This document shows positions 22,440-47,690 of a DNA stretch of 64,000 nucleotides, piece after piece. Both the position numbers and the translations under genes were made by a program. The notes under the pieces are model-generated. The model ran no database searches and was not told the DNA's origin. It saw only the letters and a program-made list of their open reading frames with translations. The first letter of the stretch is position 1; the number at the start of each line of letters is the position of its first letter. This stretch comes from Cristatella mucedo (Eukaryota > Bryozoa > Phylactolaemata > Cristatellidae), in contig WPIO01000157.1 of NCBI GenBank assembly GCA_009760855.2, positions 453,001 to 517,000 of the forward strand, written 5' to 3'.

Positions 22440-23035
22440 GTATAGACGTCTTTAACCCTACAGCTAGGCTTGTCTGTCCTGAACGTAACAACTGCCACGT
22501 AACATCACGGCTACACATCAAGCACTACATCAGTCTTTAAAGTTCTGTATATAACCTTTTGGTATCGTCATTCTGGAAACCATCTAGTTCCTTCTCAGGC
22601 TTCGGATCGTATCACCGGCTCTTTTGACTCAGGTGGTTCAGCTTTGCCCATAACCAACCTCAAATCCTTTGGAGATCATACATTCTCATCAAGCTTGAAA
22701 CTCAGTCCCGACTGATGTCGTACACACTGACTTGACATTTAAAAAGAAGCATGATATCACTAACCAATTGATGTGCTGCCTAGCCAACATATGTAAAAGT
22801 GCTACTAAAAAATTAGTTCTCTTAGGATGCCATAGACATTTATTTGTACCATTCTTACTGTTACATGCCATAGCTGTGCACACAGGTAGGGGAGGTCCTG
22901 GACTGGTTTATGAGAATTGTCCGATGTGTGAACCTACAACCCGATGCTAGTGCATTATCACTAACCATACTGACATGCTTCCTCTAAGTAAACTGCCTAG
23001 ATTAGTTCTCTGAGGGTGCTGCACAAATATCTTGT
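22440..23035 (+). mobile_element. Decayed LINE 3' part
   Basis: Traces of CTAGGCTTGTCTGTCC..AACTGCCACGTAACATCAC and AACCTCAAATCCTTTGGAGA appear in C-terminal order, followed by a worn hairpin (AAACTGCCTAGATTAGTTCTC) near 22990. A second tail remnant lies near 22790-22830. Confidence 0.6.
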
Positions 23036-23138
23036 TACTGCATCGTGGTTCCTGAATTCAGCAGCCATATTATAGATCATCCTTTGCTGCATACCTGCTT
23101 ACAGATAATGGACATATGAATACAAGCAGAAACATCCA

Positions 23139-23602
23139 TAATAATAATAATAATTCACTTGATAAAGCACCCTCAGAGAACTTAATCTCTCTCTAGGCGC
23201 TTTACATTTGCTGCAAAGGGAAATGCAATTGAATGGTGAGTAAATCATGCTTGATAAACAAAACAAAAATGAATAACATGGTTAGGGGTGACATGCACAG
23301 GGTCAGCATGCAAGTGTGGTTAGAGGCAGCATGCACAGTGTCAGCACGCATAAGCACATATAGGACGAATCACAGGGACCCACTAAATGCTGTCATAAAT
23401 AGATGCACTTTAAAGTTATTTTTAAATGAGGTCAAGTCAGGGGATGTCGTGACGGAAGTCGTGAGTGAGTTCTAGGCTTTGGGAGCATACAAACTGAATG
23501 CACGGTCTCCAAAGGATTTGAGGTTTGTACTGGGTACTTGTAGACTGTTGGATTCCGAAAAGCAGGTGGTACGATGCTTGGCCTGATGGGGGAGTATATC
23601 TA
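23139..23602 (-). mobile_element. LINE 3' end (main family), heavily 5'-truncated
   Basis: (AAT)n, hairpin CCTCAGAGAACTTAATCTCTC, 3' UTR and the last few dozen codons. Very close to the copy at 20009 (both carry the change CATATAGGACGAATC where other copies have CATCAAGGACG), so the two belong to one subfamily. Confidence 0.88.
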
Positions 23603-24890
23603 TGCAACCAGTGGTGGCATGGGGGAATAGCTCCTTAACAGTGGGGCAGCAATATGGGCCACCCATTTTCTTATGCTGCCCCCTGACCGTCACAACGACG
23701 AAATAATGTCTTTATTCCACTCACTGAGCAACAACCAAGTTCGTGTCAAATAAACAGTACGATTTTATGCTATAACTTTGGATTTATTGTAGGTCTTTCC
23801 CTTAAATAAAAATCTTCACGTCCTGCCTCTCCAAACGAAAATCTTGAATGAACCTCTGTATGCAACCACATTTCAGTTGACTTAACTACTGTAAGCTATC
23901 CCGTGGATTTTTGAAAATCAGAAATTGCATGTGGAGGCATTCCATGTGCGAGCATGTTTCGATATTGTGCTCTTTGGTGGGCACTTGAAAAATCACAGGA
24001 CCCTATATCACAGGTAGAAAGCAGCAAGTTGTTCCAACATCTCCATGCTCAAGACAAAACAGCACACCCATCATTGACCAAAGTGCTTGAGCAGCACCAT
24101 GGCAGTGCCACTGGTTCCACTACAATCGGACACCAACAAATGCAGTTGTTATGTGACCGATGTCATTGATGCAGGTGAAACTATGCAGGGCACAGGAATC
24201 GCATTTATATAAAGACCATTGCCGAATCCTGCACTACCCTATGGCTGAGTCTGGCCCTATTTTTTCTAGTAGGCTCCCGAAGGGGAAGAAAAATGGTGAT
24301 CAGGCAAGAGACTCAATCAATCATCAAAGATTAACTAGATATATAGAGGCTAGATAACTGCAGAATTCCTGAACTGCTTGTAGCAGCTCGACATCTACTA
24401 ATACAGAACATCGATTAGACTCATACCCAAGTGCTAAAGGTAAGGCTGAGATCAGCACAGTGTATTGCAAATCACTGACGGTGATCAAACAGTATTTAGA
24501 TCTGTGCACTTACTAAAAGCCACAATATGGATGTAGGTGTTGTAGTGTCTGCCTAATCATGATAAAATAAACCCCGGGACTGAAAGAACTCAGACTATGC
24601 AGAGAGGATTACCATTTGACATGCCAGTGGCAGACTGTCAAATGAAGGAATACTAGCTATCGATCAAATTTAGTGAGTTGTATGATGGCAGCCTCTAGAT
24701 TTGAAGGTCGTAGATTCAGTTCCCAAGAACAGTACAACCTATACTTTCTTCTTAGCATGCCCTAGAAAATCATCCCTATATGTAAATAAATCTGGCAGAC
24801 AGCTCGACTGTGTAGGTACTTATATATTTTAGACACTCCTTGTAAAAAACTGAAATTATGCCACTTCACTTATTGTATCTACCTTTGGTA
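23603..24890. other. No feature recognised
   Basis: Intergenic, AT-leaning sequence. No conserved exon or clear repeat was seen. Confidence 0.5.
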
Positions 24891-24899
24891 ACAAGTTTT

Positions 24900-25200
24900 T
24901 TACAAGGTCAACTGCACAACGTGCATTTTCACCTAGGCATCCTACATGACCACCCATTCCTGTAACTGGTCGTATGACTGCATCTCTAACCAATCTCAAA
25001 TCTTAAGTCGCGTTTAGTTTTTAGGCTCCCAAAGCCTGCGAGTCGTGGTTGACATTTAAAAGACCACTAAAAGTCCACCTGTTCCTCACAGAATTGTTTC
25101 ATCCATGTGAACTGTTTGTGCTTACATGCCCAGATACTGAGCAAGTTATCACTGAGTTAACCGTCTTCCAGTCTGGCATATGCTCAGTGCCTAGCACGGT
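24900..25200 (+). mobile_element. Decayed LINE C-terminal fragment
   Basis: CTCAAATCTTAAGTCGCG, TTTTTAGGCTCCCAAAGCCTG and GACATTTAAAAGACCACTAA follow the order of the LINE C-terminal end, with an altered 3' UTR. Confidence 0.55.
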
Positions 25201-25489
25201 ATTCGGCCGTCAGTATGCTACACGAATTTATTATAACTATTATTACTGTTGTTATGCTTAGAAGCCTCCATACAGGCAGAAAGCCGGTAGCGTGCAGTCT
25301 TCCTATTACAACGGCAATAATAAAATTTACAACAGGCCGATTCTCGCTGTTGCCAAGGTTCTGTCTGCCCCTCCGGTGCATCCGAGCCCAGCGAGTGGCA
25401 GGTAGGTGCTTTTGAAATCAATAATTACCCTTCACTATTCCTCCCCTCGATACGGAGGTCACCTTCTAGCCTTCCTGCCGCATTAAAGT

Positions 25490-26015
25490 TGAGTGGGCCT
25501 GAATCTGGATCTTCCAGCAGCCAGGCCCGGCTGTCGGGAGCGTCGCAATTGCCACATCACACCACTTCTTCCCGACCTTAACTGGCTCCAAATCGAGCAG
25601 CACACCGACTTCAAAATTCTGTCACTTACTTTTCGGTCCTCCATTCTCTGGCTCCAGCCAACCTATCAGAACCGTACAGCCCCTTGTTCCGACTCGAATC
25701 GTTTAGCCACAGCTCGTACGAACCTCAAAACCGTTGGAGACGGCGCATTTAGTTCCTATGCTCCCAAAGTCTGGAACTCGCTACCGACGCACGTCACAGC
25801 GTCCCCTGACATGACGACACTTAAAAAGAAGTTAAAAACATCTGTTTATTACAGCATTTGGTGGGTCCTCGTGATTCGTTCTTCGTGTGCAAGTACCTGC
25901 TTACACTATGCCTGCTGCTTGCGGATGTTAACACTAATTATTTGGTAATGCTTTCTATAGAGCATCTGTAAAGTTCCAAGAAAGAGATTCAGTTCTCTTA
26001 TGGCGCTATACTAAT
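25490..26015 (+). mobile_element. LINE 3' fragment, related family
   Basis: The frame 25493-25948 reads CRERRNCHITPLLPDLNWL, VGDGAFSSYAPKVWNSLPTH and MTTLKKKLKT. A hairpin (CCAAGAAAGAGATTCAGTTC) and CTAATAAATTATTAATC end it. More diverged from copy D than the 8584 copy. Confidence 0.8.
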
Positions 26016-29000
26016 AAATTATTAATCAGAAAAAAGTTAAGCAAGAGGCAGGAGGCTGCGCAACGTATACGTGGATACGACGACATAGAATCCCATAAAA
26101 AATCACCTGCCCGCGTCGTTCTAAGCAACTGCGACTCGCGGCCTAGCCGACACCGCGCAACGTCCCTGCAGCGCGACATCGTGGTAGTGAGACACAGCTA
26201 CGAACTGAACTCGATCCCAGCGCCGAGACTACGGTTCAAGGCTAAAAATTGCATTCAAAAGATAAACCACTTTATCGGCTACCATAAAATTATGACTAAA
26301 ATAGCACGTTACCATTTGGGCAACCTGGAGACGAATGTTGGCAGCCATGTGAGCCATGTGTATAGGCACGAGGCCGGGCAGCATGCGCCCAGGTCTACAG
26401 ACGACCTTGACTGAGACTGATCCAGATACACTGACCTGAGAGGCCCGCGCCTATTGGTGGTTGCACTGTGACTACGCTTTATCTACTGTGTCGGTAAGCA
26501 AACCTCTAAACATGTGTATAAAACTTTCACTTTTTTACAAAATAATAAGAATTACAAAAATCACTTGTAGTTTCCATGAGTCAATGAGAGTGCAGAGGTA
26601 AAATTACGGAAGTCAACGCCACCTTCCCTATGTTCAGTTACAGGTCTTTAATCTGTCTCTATGTCTTATCTCTCTCTGCTTCTCTAGCTCTCTGTATATA
26701 TATTCACTCCTCCATCTCGCTCCTCTACCATTCTTTCAGTCTCTTGATGTTTCTCTGCGTCTCTTTGTTTCTCTGCCCATCGTTTTCTGCAGGAACTGTA
26801 GCTCTGAAACTGCTGGGTCACCGACGCTACTTGACTTCTGGAAAGCAAGTTTTTCTTTACTAAGAAAACGTTACAAACCAAGTTTTGCACTATATTTAAA
26901 TGCCTAGAATATTCACTATTTTCCCACTGTACCACCTGTGGGCGTATTTTTGGGCAGGAATTATCTCGGGACACAACCTACGAGGAAAAATGCCAGAACA
27001 TTGTTTGACGCCCGTACAAATAAATGACAAAAATAATAATAGCGCTAAGAATTAAGCCAGAAAAACAATGCTCAAATATATACATGCGTTCTAAATCGAT
27101 ATTTACCAGAACTTGTGAACACAATGGCTAAGAGTAAAGACTAGTTTTGAGCTCAAGAATTATCCTTGTGTGCGCAAGATTTGTTTCACAATATGATTAC
27201 AATAACGAGTGAAACTTGTAAGCCTTAACTTTTGAAACTGAACTCAGTCTGAATGTTTACCTTGGCTCGTATTGTTAATGCATACTTTGGGATTTCACGA
27301 TTTATTTCCCTAACTCTGTAATACTCGTTTAATATCAACAAAAAACTAGCTCCTGCAAATAGTATTCAAGGAGGAAGCGAACGTATCGATTGACTTTAAA
27401 AGCAGACAGTGAGTCCTCTCTTCTGCCTGAGGTATATACAGAATAGCATGGTTAAGCAGTTTAGGACAGGCTGCATCTTTATAGCTGTCGGTGCTTGTAC
27501 GAGCCAGCCGTTTCACTGGCATCGCCACAGAGTAACTAGTTGCAGCCACTAGCCGTCTAACTTGTTTTCCCTCCTAGCTACTGCGTCAACCTAGTTGGGC
27601 CTGTTTAGTGATCCACCAGGCTTACTGTCCAGGTCAAACGCAATGGCAGTGCTCCAGATACAACGTTCCATAATAGACAGAATGGGATTCCGAGCCGTTG
27701 CAGAATTTGGAGTGGCACGTGGAATTTTCCTTTTCAGCATGGGCTACCGTCTTTATGATCGTAGAAGAATTGGGAGAAACAGATTGAGCTGTAGTGCCAA
27801 GCTCATTAATCCATCAAAATGTGAGTTGACAAGTCCTCAGATCAAAAGCTATGGTCTCAGCAATTGACTCATTTTAACGTTGCAGCATCTCAGCCTTGCA
27901 ACAGCGGCCTGCTACAGGTCTTAACTGCCAGGCGGTTCGCTACGAAAATAAACATCAGTTCATTCCCTTACGGACCATTTATTGACTTCCTGACCTGAAT
28001 ACCACTGCCGTTATTATAACCACAGGACGAGTTTTGAGGGTGCCACAAGAGCAGCTGAGAGCAGATCCAGGAAGAAACATGTGAGGCAAATTCTTTGCGT
28101 TCCGATGCCAGTATTGTAGTTAGATACATGAAATCCACAGCCCAGATAGAATACATTGTTAAGCTCATAATATAATATGCTATTTAGTGCATCGTATTCT
28201 TCAGAACAACAGAACTATCTGTATACCCTGTTACGGAGCTTTTATGTCATCGCATATATTGTTACTCTGTCCCTCTCCTAAAGGTAGTGATCCTAGCCTA
28301 GTGCAATTGGGCACCATTCCTCGACGGCACAGCTCTAGCAACAGAGTGGAAAAAGCATGATAGTATATCAGATCTCCGCAAATCGCTGACGCCAAGAAAA
28401 GCATTCTGCAATATTGTCTAAGGGTCGGACCTTAGCAGAATTGGCTAAATTTGAACCAAGGGCGTAACTTTGTAGGCGACTGTTTTCAACTCAATGCGTT
28501 TTAATTTTTTTTACACTAGAGCATCTCCAAGCCTTCGTTAATTCTAATTTGATACAACCAGCAGCTGGTAGCTACTTCGCGATTCCTTGACTGCCACCTT
28601 GTTTTCAGTGTCAAAAATGTCCGAGATGACTAACCATTCGAATGTTATTATTTACCCTGGACGAATCACATAACATTCTTACTGAATGTTTTTCAAATTT
28701 AGATGTTACTGTTGCATCACAGAGCGACACCATGACAAAGACAATGTGAAGCTTATGACCACACTCAATTGATTTTATTGATTCATACAAGGAGTTCAGA
28801 CCTTACTTTTAAGCTGGCCACCGTGACTGCACTGACTGTTTACCTGCAGCAACCCTGAGCCCCAGATCAGATTTCTTGAGAAAGCTAGGCTCAACCACTG
28901 CAAATGCATCAACCATTGTACAATGTTTGCTGCACAACCATTTCAAGCAAAACTCAGATACTGCCCAAAATCAATCTTTCAGGCTTTGTGGCAATTCTTA

Positions 29001-29558
29001 AATGCAACTGCCAAGATCTTGAAAATCACACATGGGCTCGTTAGAAAGACCAGGGGATGACATTGGTAATGACTAATAGAATATCGAAGCACTCTTGGCT
29101 GTCTGCCGAACGTCATTCACAAGTATAAATGCTGCATTGAAGTAAATATGCTTTTAACCATACGCTTGGAAGAACGCTATGCATTCGACAAACATTAAAG
29201 CTCTTCATAACGAACTATACTGCTCCAATTTAACCACGACCCGCAAGATTGCATGACAACCCATTCAAATGAGGCGACTCAAATTTGTATTAAAATCACT
29301 AGCTTCGGTAAATAAAGACAACACAATGGCATGCAATAGAACAGGGCTGATAAAGACTTGCTAGGTGCACATATGAAGGGCAGGCCAGTCGTATCGATGT
29401 GTGTATGCATTGACATCAGGGGTGGGGCATCGAAGTTGCTCCATCGTCAACACGTTGCAGAGGTGACCTGAACCATCAGCCTGCTGGTCAGACAACTCTT
29501 CCATGTGCACAGACTGAGGAGGAAACTCGGGCGACTCCCATGAAGCACTAGGTGACTC
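26016..29558. other. Gene-poor stretch between SSBP1 and the SR gene
   Basis: No conserved exon, SINE or LINE was recognised. A pyrimidine-rich tract lies at about 26630-26780. The 90-codon frame at 27595-27867 is unremarkable and lacks family motifs. The right end should contain the SR gene 3' UTR. No AATAAA was spotted just downstream of its stop. Confidence 0.5.
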
Positions 29559-32096
29559 TCAGCTCCTTGATCTTGGTCTTGAGGTATATTGACTACCTAT
29601 GATGGAAACGCATGTACATGCACATATTTCCAGCAGGTAACAACAAGCAGCTGCATGAATCCAGGCAGAACAGCTCTTTTATAACGTACCTTGACTTCTC
29701 ACGGGTGACCTTGATCTATCCCTAAAAACAGAAAGGCTATGTTGCTGACAGCTATACAATATGCTGAAATGCGTGTTAATGAGGCCCTAAGGCTTTACAT
29801 GGGTTAGTCAATATAAACTCGATATAACATAACTCCAATATTAACCCTAAGACATACGTCACACACAATCCGTGCTATACAACATATCGATTTCAAACAA
29901 TATTTATGAATTTAGCGATTTAACGAAAAACACGGCACGCGAACCTTTTCTCAACCTTACAAGTCAACTAATTTCACTGATGATGTGCTGGACCACCTGT
30001 CCCTAACAGTATAGACTACCACATACTGTAGTATACTTCTTGCCTTCAAGACTACAAATGAAGGCAAACAGCAGTAAATAACACACTAATTTCATACAAC
30101 ACTTGTGTTATCACGAACAGCTAACAGCTGTCTTACCTGAAGTTACCACCTGGCCTACTGTTATAATTGTTGTAGCTGCTATCTCTGTTGTAGCTACTAT
30201 CTCTGAAGCTGCCCCTTCCACGAAAGTTGGGCTGGTAGCCTCCTCTAGAGAAGCCTTCACGTCTCTGATAACGGTCGTCATCTCCATAGCCCTTTAAAGA
30301 AGCATCATTCGAAGTGAGGGCACAGCACAATAAAACATTGCACCACCACAGCATTGTGCATATCATAAGACATAAACTTGCTGCTATGGAAGAGCAGAGG
30401 GAAAGAGATCAGATGTCACTAATGATCCAGTGCACTAATGCAGACATCATGTACAATTTTTTCCTTCAAAATTTTGCTCAGCAACAGCAACATTAGCAGC
30501 CCAGTATTGAAGAGACTTATAGCACCGATAGCTGCATGGTTAGCACCTGGCATATAAACTCACAGACCATCACTCAGTTACGATGAGTGAGAGAATTTTC
30601 CTATGTGCATTAGAAACAGCATGCCCATCTCTTGAGCGATAGCACTGAATTTTGCTCAGTAGGCAAACAATACTAATAACTTATCAACGAAATACATATA
30701 CCATCAGCAATTACCTTACAATCCAAAGATAGAAAATAATGTAAAAACAGGCCAGCTGCATAAACAATAGACAACAAATTGCAAACCTATCATCATTAAC
30801 TACTGATGCAGCACAAGCAGTCACTATCACCCCTTTACCTAATTTTTTTAAATACCGAGCAAACCCACAAACAAAGCTTCTAGATGGCTGAGCACGGCAT
30901 AACGGTTGCAGCATAGGAATTGATGCAATCTTCATACCATCGAGGGTCTTGGCTTTCCTCTCGCCCACTCCACTACCATGGTTGCACCGTGGAGCCGTTG
31001 CCCATTCTCGCGGCGTACAGCATCCTAAAGATAAGCATTCGCGGGCTTTTGTGCATGCTAGAGCACGAGAAAAGCAATCGCTCTCGAAATACAACTAAAA
31101 AATGGAAGCCGTAGGGTCTGGCAACCAGGCAACCAGCATCTGTTCTGGCACCTTAAGACGCAGGCAACACAACAGCAGCACCACAGCTTTAGCTGCGCAC
31201 AAGCAAGCAATTCAGCATGGCTCACAAATCTGGCCCCGAGGCCAAAAGCTTACCCCTCTGTATGGCACCATCCAGCCTCTTACCAAAATGCCCAAGGTTG
31301 GGAACGATGGCAATGCGCGGTCTCCGATCTCAAGGACCTTGATTGAACGGCTGCAGCCGGAGGGGTGTCTACCTTAGCTAGGAGGAGCTGGGAACATGGC
31401 GGCCTCTGCTCGGGCAGAGCGACTGGCAGCAAAACGACTGGGTGAAGACAGCGGCTGCACGGTCCCGGCTGGCGATGTATGGCGTCGAGATGCACTGCAG
31501 TGGGCTCGCTTATGGATATTGGGAGGAGGAGCGTGTAGCAGCTGCGCCCATGGAGTGGGACTGCTACGCCGCAAGGAACCTGCGAAGTCACAGAAACCTA
31601 TACGTTGTGCCTCAACCGCACAAGCCAGCTAGTTCTGGGGCGCAACGCATCGCATGGCCAGCGCAACGCATCGCATGGCCAGCGCAGCAAAAATTGCAAC
31701 AACAGATAACTTTGACTCTCTCTTACCTCTGCGTCTTCGTCTTTCTCGAAGTCCACGAACGCGTAAGCTGCAAGAAAACCCAGAATGCCAGGCAGTGTAG
31801 AGGGCTAGCTGCTGCACGCCGCTGCAAGGCAAGCGCGTTCCCGCACAATTGCAGCAACGCTTGCTCGCACCGAGATGTCAGTATACTCACCCGTGTCAGT
31901 ACCTAAATGAGAAAAGCAATTCTTTACTCCGAAGCCGGCAAAAATATGTTTACAAGAGAATCGGCGAGTGCAAGAGGCGCAGCTACCGACCGTATTTTAC
32001 ATCGCATCGCGATAGCTTTCCGTAGGCCTCAAATATCTCCTCCAGATCCTTCGACCTCGTTCTCTTATCTAACCTGCCAATGAAAAGTTCCTTCAT
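29559..32096 (-). CDS. SR-family splicing factor: one RRM, Gly/Arg/Tyr-rich linker, short RS tail
   Basis: Seven minus-strand exons join in phase to 156 codons plus TGA: 32096-31991, 31902-31891 (12 nt), 31767-31727, 31024-30938, 30291-30137, 29721-29690, 29596-29559. The RRM spans about 1-74: RNP2-like LFIGRL at 4-9, RNP1 YAFVDFEK at 41-48, and it ends MVVEWARGKPRP. A linker follows (RGG and SSYN-type repeats, about 83-134), then RDRSRSPVRSQ and SRPRSRS. SR proteins bind exonic RNA and recruit spliceosome parts in the nucleus. The RRM resembles the first RRM of SRSF4/5/6, but there is no second RRM, and VEWARG is reminiscent of plant RS proteins. The first donor, GTCGGT, is weak. It starts head to head with ARL1. 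Known: family function. Inferred: orthology, left open. Confidence 0.9.
31891..31902 (-). CDS. 12-nt microexon in the SR gene RRM
   Basis: GTACTGACACGG lies between a good acceptor (CTTTTCTCATTTAG) and a perfect donor (GTGAGT). Both flanking introns fit phase 1, so it adds four residues, reading GTDT, in the loop between beta strands 2 and 3. Skipping it keeps the frame. Confidence 0.8.
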
Positions 32097-32341
32097 AGTT
32101 CCTCGTACGGAACCTTACAATCTAACAAAATGGCCACAGCGAATGCTCGAGGTCCCGCCGTGCGTGTTGACGTACCGGTAGGCATATTAGTGCTGGTACG
32201 AGTAACAATTTGGGGGATAAAATATTGTCTTTATATATTTTAATTGTGTTTATGTGGTGATATCTTATAGTTTGTATAATTTATAGGGACGCTGGCACTA
32301 TCAAGGCCGATCGCCTATAAACGTGGATATCCGGTTCGAAA
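32097..32341. promoter_or_regulatory. Short divergent promoter, SR gene / ARL1
   Basis: The two start codons point away from each other and are 245 bp apart, so both promoters and 5' leaders must fit here, or the leaders begin upstream within each other's region. A YY1-like AAAATGGCCAC (near 32128) lies on the SR side, TGACGTAC (half CRE) near 32168, and CTATAAACG about 20 bp before the ARL1 ATG. The site assignments are by eye only. Confidence 0.6.
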
Positions 32342-45196
<12,855 letters not shown>

Positions 45197-46336
45197 ATGA
45201 GGCACCCTAATGTGCCTCTGTCTGGACTGGTTGGTAATAGACCACCACCTGCCAGCCACTCTCAGCCCTGGTGAGCCCTGACATCGCTGTTTAACTGCCT
45301 GGAAGACATCTTTGCGAAACTGCCTTAGAAGAAATGCGCACTTCCTGAGAAGGCAGCCTGACATGGTTGGCGATTGTGTACATACTACTGTCATACGTGG
45401 CAGACATTCATGGTGTAGATCACCACGAATCGGGTCAATGGCCTTGACTTTAGGCAGTTGGAACAGGCATTCCCGTGACCTTGCGGTTTGCATTTAATGC
45501 TCCTCGCTAGGTGAACGGTCTCTCGGCTCGTTTCCAAGTTGCTGTGGATACGTCTAGTCACAGATGACGTATCGTGCAGGGCCCCTCGTCTTTTGCTGTG
45601 TTTACATAAGCTCGCCTGGTCTGTGCGCATGTCAGGTTCATCGACGTGTTAATTTTCTTATTGATGCTCGAATGTGCCATCGGCGTGTTGTTGGTCCATA
45701 CACATTGCTGCTTTGGCATGCTGCACAAACTTCCACGTATTTGTGTGCAGGTAGGGCTTTGCTACTTCATTCTTGCTCTGTAAAATGTCGAATAACCAAC
45801 TGATTTTCGTGAGTAATGAGCTCGATGCCTAGCGAGTCCACTTGACACAGATTTGCACTCCTTTCGAATGCCCTGTGCAAGGTAAAATTAAAGCTATGTA
45901 CAGATGCTGCCAAAATGGCCCATACCTGACGATAAGCTCTTTTAAACACATTGATCTAATGTTATCATTCTTAATCGGTTGGTAGGCAAGATCAGCGATA
46001 GTAGCTAAGACGTTTTAAGTGTTATCAAAAGCAAAAATGGTGTTGCTTGCCCCAATGCCACATCCTATTATGTTGGCCTTACGGGCATAAATGATGTCGT
46101 TTTGCCATACTAGTGAGTTCCGACTACGAGAACGAAAACGTAGTGAAAATTGCTTCTTTCGTCGTGAAAGTAAACTTCATTTGTCTCTTTTCATGTATTC
46201 AGGCGACTTAGTGTTAAATAATGTTTTTTGTCTCCATCATTCTCCTGATAATAAAGATGTAGTCGGTGTTACTTTGCCGTCCATTTCACTTGACAAGTGT
46301 TACTTCCTGTGGTAAGCAGTGCTTGGCCATAAAGTT
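45197..46336. other. ARL1 downstream region
   Basis: Should include the ARL1 3' UTR. An AATAAA lies in GATAATAAAGATG near 46250 and could be its polyadenylation signal, but this is far from the stop. No gene was recognised. Confidence 0.4.
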
Positions 46337-46500
46337 TAGCTGATTTAACAGCCCCCATCTGTATAGCTGCAGAAGAACCATTACGGCTATCACCACAGCT
46401 TGCAGCGGGCATTAAAGGATTGCCACCTGCAGGACTCAAACTAACGCCCAGGGTCGTAAAAGGAAGCACCTTACCTTGTGGGCAAAGACGCAAGGGCCAT
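46337..46500 (-). mobile_element. SINE-2 copy
   Basis: TAGCTGATTTAACAGCCCCC, CCATTACGGCTATCACCAC, GCATTAAAGGATTGCC and TGCAGGACTCAAACTAACGC, then CACCTTACCTTGTGGGC: the complete reverse SINE-2 order. Confidence 0.8.
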
Positions 46501-46794
46501 AGCCACTGAGAGTGCAGTTGTCATGGATTGCTCTCTGGGCTCAACAAAGCTTGCATGGCCATACGTTGCAACACAATTGTTGGTTTGTTCATTCAGCGAA
46601 GCGATTGTCACAGATCATTCAACTCTGACTGCCATCTTTTGAAAGCATTCCATTTTATGCCCAGTATTGCACAATAAGAATAGATTGTTTTTGGAGTAAA
46701 TGTTTTAGCAAAGCAAGCCTATAATTATCGTAGCGTGTAAGTGACTTACGTGGTTCATAACAACTTTGACTGAAGACCAGAAATCCTTTCCAGA

Positions 46795-46860
46795 ATATGT
46801 TAAGTGCCTGGAGAGAGATTTAGTTCTCGTAGAGAGCTGTACGAATGTTATTACTTTTTC
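46795..46860 (+). mobile_element. Solo LINE/SINE 3' tail
   Basis: ATGTTAAGTGCCTGGAGAGAG, TTTAGTTCTCGTAGAG and ATGTTATTAC: a hairpin-type tail with nothing recognised upstream. Confidence 0.5.
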
Positions 46861-47544
46861 ATTAGTATCGTCTAAGAGGTGACCTATCCTTCGTGGAAAT
46901 ACCTGCATGGGAAGCACATTGTATGTCGTGTATGACTGCCGACATTGACCAAGGAGCAATCCTACAACGTTTAAGTTCACATGGTCATAATATCTGCTGA
47001 TCATACCGATTTTCCGAGCCTGCTAACCACGATTAGCCACATAAAATGATGGCTTAGTACAAGCACACGGGTGTGTAACAAAGTGCATATATGGATTCAT
47101 CACTAAATTAAATTTCGGAATAGAAATGGGCATTACACCGACAGTAATTTAAGCTGTTTGTAGCCCAAACTGCATCGGAATATAGCCTTTCCCGGAGCAC
47201 ATAAATACTCAATGCCCTAAGTGTAGATTGTTCATGTGCAAAATATGTGTAAAATTGACTTAATGAGCCATCTGAGCCGTGATACAATTTCCGTCATCGT
47301 CACGAGCTGGAATGAGGGACAATAGCCCTCGAGGAATAAGAGGTCTCGCGTTCGTAGGTAGAGTAGACTGCAGTACGTACCAGTTTGTCACTGTGTGTGC
47401 CAATTTTGATTAGACCACCCGAAAATGTTCTCCAGCTTCACGAATATGCTAAGGCACAACGGACCTCGGTAGCTACAAGTACCGGGTGTCGATGGGTATT
47501 CTTCGGGACTTCCGATAATCCCGTATGAAATAAAAGAAAAAATA

Positions 47545-47690
47545 CTAGCTGATTCAACAGCCTCTTTTGCATAGCGACAGAAGGGCCTTTACGGCTATAT
47601 GATCACCCACCGTAGGATTCTAACCTTTTACCTCGGGACCGAGGCCTTGAAAAGTTCCCGCCTTACCCAGTGTGACATCATAGCTCCTAT
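47545..47690 (-). mobile_element. SINE-2 copy
   Basis: CTAGCTGATTCAACAGCCTC, AGAAGGGCCTTTACGGC and TTACCTCGGGACCGAGGCC, then CGCCTTACCCAGTG. Confidence 0.75.

Noticed and set aside
27595-27867. 90-codon plus-strand frame
   Set aside because: No recognisable domain, no flanking repeats or splice partners; it could be chance.
31640-31690. Twice-repeated GCGCAACGCATCGCATGGCC near the SR gene
   Set aside because: A two-unit local duplication inside intron 3, with no further sign of function.
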